A DNA stretch of 49,246 nucleotides, from positions 1 through 49,246 of the forward strand of contig JAMBLJ010000032.1 of the NCBI GenBank assembly GCA_023336815.1, in the 5' to 3' direction. Positions 1-7,376 of this stretch are shown here, piece by piece; positions within the stretch are counted from its first letter, which is position 1; every line of letters starts with the position of its first letter. The notes beneath the pieces are model-generated. The model had not been told where the DNA came from. It was given only the letters and a program-made list of their open reading frames with translations, and ran no database searches. Made by a program: the position numbers and the translations under genes. Origin of the DNA: Actinomycetes bacterium. GTDB lineage: Bacteria > Actinomycetota > Acidimicrobiia > Spongiisociales > UBA5794.

Positions 1-29
1 CAGAATCCCTTGCGACGCAAGGGATTCTG
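1..29. terminator. Perfect 14-bp inverted repeat (hairpin)
   Basis: The first 29 bases are a perfect palindrome with 14-bp arms around a single central base; in RNA the innermost pairs would open into a small loop. No T-tract follows on the plus strand (next bases are CGCGTTTGG), so it is not a textbook intrinsic terminator. It may be a bidirectional terminator of a gene to the left, or a fold-back artefact at a contig end, because it starts exactly at base 1. The structure is certain, its role is not. Confidence 0.5.
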
Positions 30-68
30 CGCGTTTGGGGTCAATCCTTCGAAAGCGCCAATTCGGGC

Positions 69-200
69 TTGGGACACCTGGGACACATTGCTGCAGCGTT
101 CTACCAGCGTCACGGCTTCGTGCCACTCGAGCAGAACCCGAACCACCTGTACGTGTTGATGGAGGACCTGAGAGCAGCGATACGACGAAGCCTCGGATAG
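69..200 (+). pseudogene. C-terminal remnant of a GNAT acetyltransferase (TacT-like)
   Basis: This frame reads AAAFYQRHGFVPLE, then NPNHLYVLMEDLRAAI, and stops at TAG 198-200. That is the typical end of a GCN5-related N-acetyltransferase: the acetyl-CoA-site FYxxxGF motif, then the final strand and helix, closest in pattern to TacT/AtaT-like toxins that acetylate aminoacyl-tRNA. Only about 35-43 residues are convincing. The frame stays open to base 1, but the upstream residues, which include the palindrome, do not look like the preceding GNAT strands. No start codon with a ribosome-binding site and no DUF1778/CopG-type antitoxin is visible. It is either a gene cut by the window edge or a 5'-truncated relic; I favour a relic because the upstream homology breaks off. 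Confidence 0.5.
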
Positions 201-355
201 CGAAGCAATCGGCGTTGGTCCTGCGGTTGACGGTGCAACGCCTTGACGACGTGTCGCGCGCACCACATAGTGCCGACAGGGTTCGCCGATATGGAGGTAT
301 CGGGTTGGACCCCAGGTGTGCCGATTCTGTCTAGGCCCCGGCCCACCACAACCGC

Positions 356-361
356 TAGGAT
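356..361 (+). promoter_or_regulatory. Candidate -10 box TAGGAT for the receptor-channel operon
   Basis: TAGGAT fits the TAnnnT hexamer seen before many genes here and lies 53 bases before the TTG start at 414, implying a 5' leader of about 45 bases. No clear -35 box is visible. The bases 201-413 otherwise hold no gene that I can support. Confidence 0.3.
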
Positions 362-413
362 TCCGACCGAATACACGGGCTCACAAGCCTGAAGCCGACT
401 GGATGGGACGCGC

Positions 414-2564
414 TTGGTGGGCCGGCGAACCGACAATATCTCGATCGCAACCCGGATCGCTGTTGCGATCACGGTCATAGCGGTTGGCGCACTTGTCGTC
501 ACGCTCGTGTACGGATCGATCGTCCGGGACGAGTTCACCCGATCAGGACTTGAGGCCCGATTCTCAGCAACTGCTGTTGCGAAGGCTGACGAACTCGATC
601 GTTATGTTGCGTCGCTGAGGTCTGACACGCTCCAACTCGCCGCAAGTCCGATGATCGTTGAGGCTGCGCAGAGCTTCTCGACCGCATACGGAGAACTGCC
701 TTCGTACGAGTCCCTGCCTGATGAGCAGAAGGACTCCCTGCTTGCTGAGTATCGCGATGATGTCGTACCTGGGCTGTCTGAGGCGCGGGGGCATCCGATT
801 CCCATCAGGGATGTGCTTCCTGTCACCAGCGAAGCAAGGTATCTCCAGACGGTGTACGCATGGATGGCGATCCAGGATGATCTCGCTCCTGTAAACATCG
901 ACGATGCGCGTGACGGATCGTCGTGGTCCGACGTGCATCTTGAGTTTCATCCTTCGCTTCGAGCGACTGCAGAAGCGTTCGGCTTCTCCGATATCTTTCT
1001 GGTCGACCCTGATACAACGGCGATCGTGTACTCGGTGGCCAAAAACTCGGACTTCGCGACCAGTTTGGCAGTCGGACCCGTCGGCGGATCTGGGTTCTCG
1101 ACCCTGGTCCAACGGATCGCACAGAACCCACAACCAGGAACAGTCTCGACGGTCGACTTCTCAAGGTACGACCCCGACATCGCCGCTCCTGTCGCATTCT
1201 TCGGCAGCCCGGTCTTCGATGGTGACCGGTTGGTATCTGTGCTGGTCGCAAAGATCACACCAGAACGCTTGACAGAGATCACAACTCAAGGCGGCGACTG
1301 GGATTCGATGCGCATCGGGGAGCAAGGTGAGATCCTCATCGTGGGTCCGGAGGGCCGTTTACGCAGTGACTCGCGTGCCTACCTTGAGGATCCGGATCGG
1401 TACTTCGACGCTGCTGTGGCATCAGGAACACTCGACTCCGGGGATGTTGGGGGTGTGCAATCGGCTGGGACCACGGTTCTTTTCCAACGCATGGACGCTT
1501 CGACATTCCGTGCGCTCCAGTCGTCGCCAGACGAGATGGTGGCGTCGAATAACTACCTCGGAGAAGCTGTATTCACCTCGATCGACGAAATCGGCGATGG
1601 GACCGTCGGCTGGAAACTGATCGTTCAAGTACAACGAGGTGAAGCGCTTGCGATCAGTGACGATGCCGAGCGGATGGGAGCGATCGCGGTCAGCATTTTT
1701 GTTCTCATCTTGACCTTCATCGCGGCAATGTGGGCTGCGTCTTTCATCAGGCCAATCGTGGTGTTGTCCCTGAGGCTGAAAGCCCTTGTTGTCGGGGGAG
1801 ACGGGACGAAGCAGGCGGCAGCACTCAGCTTGGAGGCGACACGCACAACAGCGGAGTTCGCCGAACTCACTGATGCGATCAACTCCATGCTCGTCAATCT
1901 CAATGAACGTGAGCGATCGGCCGTTGAGGCCGAGGCCGAGCGAATAGAGGTGATCCGCCGCTTCTTGCCGCGCGACGCTGCACGCCAGATCGCTTCCGGC
2001 GAACGCAGTATCGAACGCGCCGCCCACGCCTCCGTGGTCTCGGTAGCGATCACCGATATGGGTGCATCGGGTGGGGACAATCCAGTTGATTCTGCTAGAG
2101 AACGTATAGCGTCGCTGGTCGAGACACTTGATCAGATCGCTGTTGAGCATGATCTGAAACGCGTCAAGGTCGTCGGAGATCTATGGGTGGCTGTATGTGG
2201 ACTGGGTACACCGCACGTCGACCACGTCGCAAGGTGCCTCGCTCTCGCTGAAGACATCGTTGATATCCATCTAGATGGGGACCGAACTGGCAAGACGGTC
2301 GCGATCGCCATCGGCATTGCCTCTGGCCCCGTGAGTGCGGGTCTTGCAGGTAGCAACCGGCTTGTATACGACGCCTGGGGTGCCCCGGTCGACCAGGCGA
2401 ACGATCTCGCACGTGTAGCGAAACCGGGCGAGATCGTCGTGTCAGAATCCGTGGTCGAACAATTGCCTTCGGGAGTCATATCGGTGCAGCGACCCGTAGG
2501 GACGAAGGGTCGTGTTGCGTGGACGATCGACCCGGATGTGTCGAGTTCGGAGGTACCCGCGTGA
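414..2564 (+). CDS. Membrane receptor with dCache-like sensor, HAMP and degenerate class III cyclase domain
   Basis: The 716-residue protein has a membrane segment at about 13-35, a large extracytoplasmic dCache-like region (about 40-415, with FHPSLR, FGFSDIFLVD and IVYSV typical of cyclase and chemoreceptor Cache sensors), a second membrane segment (about 422-445), a HAMP-like linker and a class III nucleotidyl-cyclase fold (about 535-705). The two metal aspartates are present (D548 in ITDM; D589 in KVVGD), as are the purine-recognising Lys585 and Asp653. The transition-state Asn and Arg positions read Asp660 and Asp664 (VDQAND instead of VNxAxR). It may therefore bind a nucleotide without normal cyclisation; this is inference. 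The start is TTG 414 (GTG 417 is an alternative). It overlaps the next gene by four bases (GTGA), so the pair is translationally coupled. Confidence 0.88.
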   Translation: MVGRRTDNISIATRIAVAITVIAVGALVVTLVYGSIVRDEFTRSGLEARFSATAVAKADELDRYVASLRSDTLQLAASPMIVEAAQSFSTAYGELPSYESLPDEQKDSLLAEYRDDVVPGLSEARGHPIPIRDVLPVTSEARYLQTVYAWMAIQDDLAPVNIDDARDGSSWSDVHLEFHPSLRATAEAFGFSDIFLVDPDTTAIVYSVAKNSDFATSLAVGPVGGSGFSTLVQRIAQNPQPGTVSTVDFSRYDPDIAAPVAFFGSPVFDGDRLVSVLVAKITPERLTEITTQGGDWDSMRIGEQGEILIVGPEGRLRSDSRAYLEDPDRYFDAAVASGTLDSGDVGGVQSAGTTVLFQRMDASTFRALQSSPDEMVASNNYLGEAVFTSIDEIGDGTVGWKLIVQVQRGEALAISDDAERMGAIAVSIFVLILTFIAAMWAASFIRPIVVLSLRLKALVVGGDGTKQAAALSLEATRTTAEFAELTDAINSMLVNLNERERSAVEAEAERIEVIRRFLPRDAARQIASGERSIERAAHASVVSVAITDMGASGGDNPVDSARERIASLVETLDQIAVEHDLKRVKVVGDLWVAVCGLGTPHVDHVARCLALAEDIVDIHLDGDRTGKTVAIAIGIASGPVSAGLAGSNRLVYDAWGAPVDQANDLARVAKPGEIVVSESVVEQLPSGVISVQRPVGTKGRVAWTIDPDVSSSEVPA

Positions 2565-4060
2565 CTGTGGTCCCTGATGACGCCATTGTGATCTGGGTCG
2601 TCGCCTTCATCGTGATAGCACCGCTCATCGTCATAGGTGCTGGAGAGCTGGAGGGACGACTGAGATTTCGCGACTCCGCCTTCGTTCCGACGATATCGAT
2701 ACTCAGAGTCTGGGTTCTTCCTCTGACCGCGATCTGGTTGGTTGGTTCGGCGATTCTCGGATTCAACGCTCTACTCGTACGGCTGGTTGCAACTGCCGCC
2801 GTGTTCGCGATCGGTGCTGACCTGGTCGCGATGGCTGCGGTTTTCGTCGGACTTGTCCGATCCCGTGCAGCGAGCGGCGCGAGACGCAACGTCCCAAGGC
2901 TGCTTCTTGCGATACCGAAGATCATCGTTGTGCTGTTCGTCAGTTGGGTTCTGCTCCAGGTCGTCTGGGCCGTCGATCTCAGTGCCATGTTCCAGGCGCT
3001 TGGTGTGACAACACTCATCATCTCGGTGGCACTCCAGGACACGATCGGTGGGATCGCCTCGGGGTTCCTGCTCATGCTCGATCGCCCGTTCCAGCCAGGC
3101 GATTGGATCAAGGCTGAGGACGTCGAGGGCAGGGTCGTGGATACGAACTGGCGCAGTTCGCGCATCGAGAACAGAGATCACGATCTCATCATCGTGCCGA
3201 ACGGGAAGCTGGCTGGTGCAACGATCATCAACTTCGATCAACCTGCACGACTCCACCGCGTTCAAGTCGATCTCCAGGTCGCCTTCTCGAACCCGCCCAC
3301 CCTTGCCAAGGAGATGATCCTCGACGCGGCGCACTCGGTGTCGGGTGTGCTTGAAGATCCAGCCCCTTCTGTCATCGTGACCCAGGTTGATGATCCCCTC
3401 ATGGGCTACTCCGTGCGGATGTGGATCGAGGACTTCGCGATCGATCCGCGAGTCAAGAGCGACTTTCGGTCGCTTGTTTGGTATATGTCCCACCGGCACG
3501 GTGTGCCGCTTCCAAGTCCTGCCTTCGACCTGTACACATACGACGGTCCGGAGACTGCGGCAGCGGGAGCACCGAAGGCCTCCGAGATTCGATCACGGCT
3601 CATCAGTTCTCACCTCCTTGATGGCATGGCCGATGAAGATGTGGATCATCTCACTGCCCTGTCATCGCTCGACCGCTACGCCGCGGGAGAGATCATTACC
3701 GATCGGCTCGGTTCAGACTCGGTTCTGTTCACGCTCTGGCAAGGTGAAGCCAGCATGGAGATCCATGGGCCGAACGATGCGATCCGCGTGATGACGGATC
3801 TCACGCCAGGCGATGTCTTTGGACTCGTATACCCGCCCGAAACGGAAGATTTCTCCCTCCAGGTCGTTGCTGTGAGTGACTGTGAGGTCGTTCGCACCGA
3901 CTTTGAGACAGCTGGGCCTGTCGTTGCGAAAGACCGAGCTCTCCTTGACGCGATCGGTCAGATTCGTGCGACGAGAACGAGGCGGATGGACAGACTCGTT
4001 GCCTTGATGGATAGCAGCGTGATCGATGCCGGATCGAGTGATGCGGCGGAACGATCATGA
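2561..4060 (+). CDS. MscS-family channel with C-terminal cyclic-nucleotide-binding-like domain (bCNG type)
   Basis: The 499-residue protein has about five hydrophobic segments, ending in the glycine/alanine-rich pore helix (GVTTLIISVALQDTIGG), then the MscS beta domain (RPFQPGDWI, VPNGKLAGATIINF) and alpha/beta domain to about residue 325. A C-terminal beta-roll (about 345-470) has the cNMP-binding layout: YAAGEII, LF-L-GEASMEI, LTPGDVFG, VVAVSDCEVV. This is the architecture of bacterial cyclic-nucleotide-gated MscS relatives. The phosphate-cassette Glu after FG is Leu422 and the expected RxAT arginine is absent (FSLQVVA), so classical cAMP/cGMP binding is doubtful. GTG 2561 was chosen because GGAGG lies seven bases upstream and it overlaps the previous stop as GTGA. 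Its own stop overlaps the next start as ATGA. Confidence 0.88.
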   Translation: MTVVPDDAIVIWVVAFIVIAPLIVIGAGELEGRLRFRDSAFVPTISILRVWVLPLTAIWLVGSAILGFNALLVRLVATAAVFAIGADLVAMAAVFVGLVRSRAASGARRNVPRLLLAIPKIIVVLFVSWVLLQVVWAVDLSAMFQALGVTTLIISVALQDTIGGIASGFLLMLDRPFQPGDWIKAEDVEGRVVDTNWRSSRIENRDHDLIIVPNGKLAGATIINFDQPARLHRVQVDLQVAFSNPPTLAKEMILDAAHSVSGVLEDPAPSVIVTQVDDPLMGYSVRMWIEDFAIDPRVKSDFRSLVWYMSHRHGVPLPSPAFDLYTYDGPETAAAGAPKASEIRSRLISSHLLDGMADEDVDHLTALSSLDRYAAGEIITDRLGSDSVLFTLWQGEASMEIHGPNDAIRVMTDLTPGDVFGLVYPPETEDFSLQVVAVSDCEVVRTDFETAGPVVAKDRALLDAIGQIRATRTRRMDRLVALMDSSVIDAGSSDAAERS

Positions 4061-6237
4061 CGACCCCCTCGCCACAACCCACGGTAGAACAGGACGGACA
4101 AGCGCAGGGCGCTTCTCGTCTCCGGTCGTCCGGGACCGTTCTCACGAGGATGTTCGTGGCTGTTGCTGTGCTGGCGGTTGTTGTCATCGGCGTCGTGAAC
4201 GTTGTTGGAGCGTTGCGGATCTTCACTGCAACCATCGACAGTCAACTCTCGAGTTTGGCGACCGACCGTGCCGGAACTGTGACCAACGAACTCGAACATG
4301 TGAAAGCCCAGGTCGCAGTGCTCGCCCAGGATGCATCAATCGCCGCAGCGTCGCGGGACCTCGTGTCGTCTTTCACTGAGCTTGGCGAGTCAGGTGGAGA
4401 GCTGACGGCGAGCCAGGAGCAGGAACTCGTCGAATTCTACGCTCGGGACGAGATCGCATCTGGAGCTGTGGAGGAAAGCGCGGCGATCCCCCAATCTATG
4501 TCCGGGCAGTACGTCCAGTATCACTACATCGTCGACAACCCCGACGTCGACAGCGACCGAGCGCTCCTCGTCGATGCGGGCGATGGTTCTGCCTACAGCC
4601 AGATGCACAGCCAGTACCACCCGATGCTCAGAGCGAGGGCGGAATTGCTCGCAGTCGAGGATCTGCTTTTGATCGATCTTGGCGCAACCTCCGAAGTGGT
4701 GTACTCGGTCAACAAGCGGATCGACGTGGGGACTTCGTTGCAGTCCGGTCCGTACCGTGACTCCACACTCGGTGTAGCTCTGGCCGAACGGCTCGACACC
4801 GTTCCTCCAGGTGAGGCGATCCTCGTCGACTTCGATCGCTATGTACCTGCTGGCGGCTCTCCGACGATGTTCGCGGTCGCGGCTGTTCGAGATAAGACGG
4901 AAGTTGTCGGTGCGGTTGCGGTGGCACTCCGTGGAGACTTCCTCGATTCGATCACCACGTTCGATGGCGGCTGGGAATCCGTCAACGTAGGTGACACCGG
5001 CGAGATGTATCTCGTTGGTAGCGACAGCCTCATGCGCTCAGTGTCACGGATGTGGGTGGAGGATCCTGCCTCGTATCTGTCAGCGGTCGAAAAGGAGGGG
5101 TATCCCCCAGAAGTATCGGCTGCGATCAATGATGTCGGCACAACGGTTCTTGGTCAACCTGTTGCGACCGACGCCGTCGCAGCGGCCCTCAATGGCTCTG
5201 TCTTCTCTGACGGGAGTAAGAGCTACCTCGGTGTTCGGACATTCGTATTTGCGCAACCGCTCGCCGTACCCGACCTCGACTGGGTGATCGTTTCCGAGTT
5301 CGCCAGGTCGGAGGCCCGGGGTCCTCTGTGGGGTTATCTGATAACCCTGGGGCTCCTCGCTCTTGCGGTGATTCCTGTGGTCACGATCATTGCTGTGTAC
5401 ATGGGGAGACGTCTCACGCGGCCCGTCGAACCCCTGGTTGGTGCGGCCGATGCGATCGCATCTGGAGATGTCGACGTTGAGATTCCCGCGCTCGGTAGGA
5501 ACGAGTACGGTGACCTGGGCAATCGAATCAACACCCTCACTCGTGAATTGAGAGAACGCGATGATAGGAGGCGAGAGGAGGAGCGATCCACATCACAAGT
5601 GCTCCTCGCTGCTCTACCGCCGAGACTCGTGGAAGGCGTCAGGGGCGCTATCAAAGACGGCACCATCACGGTGGCATCAGATTTCAGCGACCTCATATCC
5701 GATTGCACGGTCATTGCCGTCTCTGTGCGTGGATACTTCGATCTCGGTGCATCGGATATGGAGCAGACGCTCGAGGTAAGCACAGAGCTGGCAAAGTCGG
5801 TCGAAGAACTCGCTAGGCAGTGTGATCTCGAACGCGCTCGATCTACGCCAGGAGACTTCGTGTTCTCGGCAGGACTGCAGTCCGAGGGTCATGGGACCGC
5901 CGACGCTGTGAGGTTCGTCGGTGGGTTGCTCGTTCTTCTTGCCGAGCTTCAGGAAGAAACTGCTCATACCGGCGAGTTCCGGATCGGCGTGAGTTCTGGA
6001 CAGGTTGCCTCCGGTCTGCTGCGTGGGAATGAGATTTCTTTCGGGACGTGGGGCGCACCCGTACGAACGGCGATGCTCCTCAGTCAGATCGCCGATCCGT
6101 ATCAAGCCCTGGTAGACGAGGTAGCGGCAGAGGAATTCGAGAATTCCTGGGATCTCCGCCGCGTCGAGACGGTGGACCTTCAGGGCAGTGAGCTTGTTGT
6201 GTTCGCTCTCGACGATTCGTCGAGTCCATCTACGTGA
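4057..6237 (+). CDS. Second membrane receptor, Cache-HAMP-pseudocyclase
   Basis: This 726-residue paralogue of the first receptor has a membrane segment at about 28-53, a Cache-like outer region (YHPMLRAR, LLLIDL, VVYSV, YLVGSDSLMRS), a second membrane segment (about 425-448), a well-formed HAMP (RRLTRPVEPL...NEYGDLGNRI, about 449-500), a short coiled linker rich in Glu/Arg, and a cyclase fold (about 545-715). Almost all catalytic positions are lost: metal Asp to Ser556, purine Lys to Ser596, purine Asp to Gly663, Asn to Arg670, Arg to Leu674; only Asp600 remains. It cannot form a cyclase active site by known rules, and it cannot supply the Asn/Arg missing from the upstream partner. I infer a signal-receiving or regulatory subunit that pairs with the first receptor or the channel. 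ATG 4057 overlaps the channel stop by four bases. Confidence 0.86.
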   Translation: MTTPSPQPTVEQDGQAQGASRLRSSGTVLTRMFVAVAVLAVVVIGVVNVVGALRIFTATIDSQLSSLATDRAGTVTNELEHVKAQVAVLAQDASIAAASRDLVSSFTELGESGGELTASQEQELVEFYARDEIASGAVEESAAIPQSMSGQYVQYHYIVDNPDVDSDRALLVDAGDGSAYSQMHSQYHPMLRARAELLAVEDLLLIDLGATSEVVYSVNKRIDVGTSLQSGPYRDSTLGVALAERLDTVPPGEAILVDFDRYVPAGGSPTMFAVAAVRDKTEVVGAVAVALRGDFLDSITTFDGGWESVNVGDTGEMYLVGSDSLMRSVSRMWVEDPASYLSAVEKEGYPPEVSAAINDVGTTVLGQPVATDAVAAALNGSVFSDGSKSYLGVRTFVFAQPLAVPDLDWVIVSEFARSEARGPLWGYLITLGLLALAVIPVVTIIAVYMGRRLTRPVEPLVGAADAIASGDVDVEIPALGRNEYGDLGNRINTLTRELRERDDRRREEERSTSQVLLAALPPRLVEGVRGAIKDGTITVASDFSDLISDCTVIAVSVRGYFDLGASDMEQTLEVSTELAKSVEELARQCDLERARSTPGDFVFSAGLQSEGHGTADAVRFVGGLLVLLAELQEETAHTGEFRIGVSSGQVASGLLRGNEISFGTWGAPVRTAMLLSQIADPYQALVDEVAAEEFENSWDLRRVETVDLQGSELVVFALDDSSSPST

Positions 6238-6274
6238 ACCTGCTGTCCTCGGTTCGTTGGATCTTTCAAGGGTC

Positions 6275-6886
6275 TTAGAGCTGTTCACCGACAGGAATCG
6301 ATGTGTGAAGCCAGTTGTCGCGCGGTGGGAGAGGACACGACCATCGGTCTGAATACACACACGAAGGGTGATAGGCGTAGTTGAAGTCCAGCACGAGTTG
6401 TTCGCCGTCGTGCCCGAGATCCGCCCCTTTGGGTGAGTCCAGTAGATAGCGCCCTCCACCGTATGTCGATGTTCCGGAGCTGCCGTCGCGGAAGGCCAGG
6501 AAGATACCGTCCGCGTACTGTTCGAACCGGAACAGGTTCAGTGTCGGCCCGGCATCGATCGGCAGTCTTACGCGTCCGAATCGCTTGAGGGGTGTGCTCC
6601 CTGGGCCGCTGTGCTCGGCATGCACCTCGACGGGCTCTTCCGGCTCGACCTTGAGCTCAAAGCGCCACGCAGGGTCATAGTCGGCGTATCTGAGCCCGCT
6701 GCGCCGGCGTTCGTCACCTTCGTCCAGCGGCGAGTGTGGATGAGTAGCGAAGAGTTCGTCGCGTGCGATACGCCATCCATTCCATGCTGCAGCTCCCGGG
6801 GGTGAGATCCTGACCGTGCGGTACACATCGGCGACACGTCGGCGGTAATCGAGCAGAGCGAGCGTCCCAGTTGCCGGATCCATCAT
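6275..6886 (-). CDS. DUF1684 family protein
   Basis: The 203-residue protein carries the DUF1684 (PF07920) signatures: an N-terminal stretch with WR...RDELFATHPHSPL, RF-RVRLP, FLAFRD-SSG-STYGGGRYL, and the C-terminal block LDFNYAYHPSCVYSDRW-CPLPP-N-L. These proteins are cytosolic, of unknown biochemical function, and common in actinobacteria. The length fits the family. There are two adjacent ATG codons at the start; GGGAGA lies about ten bases upstream. The gene is convergent with the receptor operon. The conserved Cys-Tyr-Ser and Asn-Tyr-Ala-Tyr motifs are intact, so it is probably functional. Confidence 0.85.
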   Translation of the reverse strand: MMDPATGTLALLDYRRRVADVYRTVRISPPGAAAWNGWRIARDELFATHPHSPLDEGDERRRSGLRYADYDPAWRFELKVEPEEPVEVHAEHSGPGSTPLKRFGRVRLPIDAGPTLNLFRFEQYADGIFLAFRDGSSGTSTYGGGRYLLDSPKGADLGHDGEQLVLDFNYAYHPSCVYSDRWSCPLPPRDNWLHTSIPVGEQL

Positions 6887-7049
6887 CTGTCGGGGGTCTC
6901 CCTCATGGGCCAGGAGACCGGATGGCTACCCAGACAAGATACGGATGTCGCTTCCGCCATACGGACGTGGGCGCCTCCCTGGTTACAAGATTCCACGTGA
7001 ACACATTACACACGGTCGTATTGACGCCCGGCAACGGAGTGCGCGTCCC

Positions 7050-7346
7050 ATGTCAGAAGTCTCAAGTGACGCCACGGAGAACCGGACGTGAAGAAATTGG
7101 CTCCGTTCGGTCGAGGCAGCGGCGACGGCGGGAATTGATCGCCGTAGCGGGCTTTCTCTGGTTCATGGCCGTGATTCGCGACCGTATGGGTGATCGCGAG
7201 CCGAAGCTGTTCGCTACGGTGTTCTTTGGTGGTGGGATCATCATCGCGGAGGTCTGCTCTTCGGTACGGCGGCCCTCGCTGCGCCGTCGGTGCTCATCGT
7301 TGTCAGCGCTGTGCTCCTCATTCGTCCGAGACACGAAGAGCCATGA
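7050..7346 (+). pseudogene. Decayed small membrane protein gene (two frameshifts)
   Basis: Between the DUF1684 gene and the ClC gene there is no intact gene, but three segments in two frames read like one protein. From ATG 7050, MSEVSSDATENRT ends at TGA 7089-7091. The next frame then gives a basic stretch and a membrane-like run (IAVAGFLWFMAVIRDRMGD, then EPKLFATVFFGGGIIIA, 7138-7250). From 7251 the original frame resumes as GLLFGTAALAAPSVLIVVSAVLLIRPRHEEP and stops at TGA 7344. The sense is consistent with a helical membrane protein of unassigned family, probably also shortened internally. Bases 6887-7049 hold no gene that I can see. Confidence 0.5.
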
Positions 7347-7376
7347 TTCGGGGGATCAGTGGAAGCAGAACCGAAC

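Noticed and set aside
35-334. Open frame of 99 codons at the left edge
   Set aside because: Its residues are Arg/Pro-rich and without family resemblance; another frame over the same bases gives the GNAT-type tail.
201-413. tRNA or small RNA gene in the first intergenic stretch
   Set aside because: I could not form a cloverleaf or find a GGTTCRA-type T-loop with matching arms; nothing supports an RNA gene.
110-538. Minus-strand frame of 142 codons before the first receptor gene
   Set aside because: It overlaps the well-supported receptor start and has the composition of an antisense frame; no promoter or ribosome-binding site.
1422-2150. 242-codon minus-strand frame in the first receptor gene
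   Set aside because: Antisense shadow without recognisable motifs, within a gene that has clear domains.
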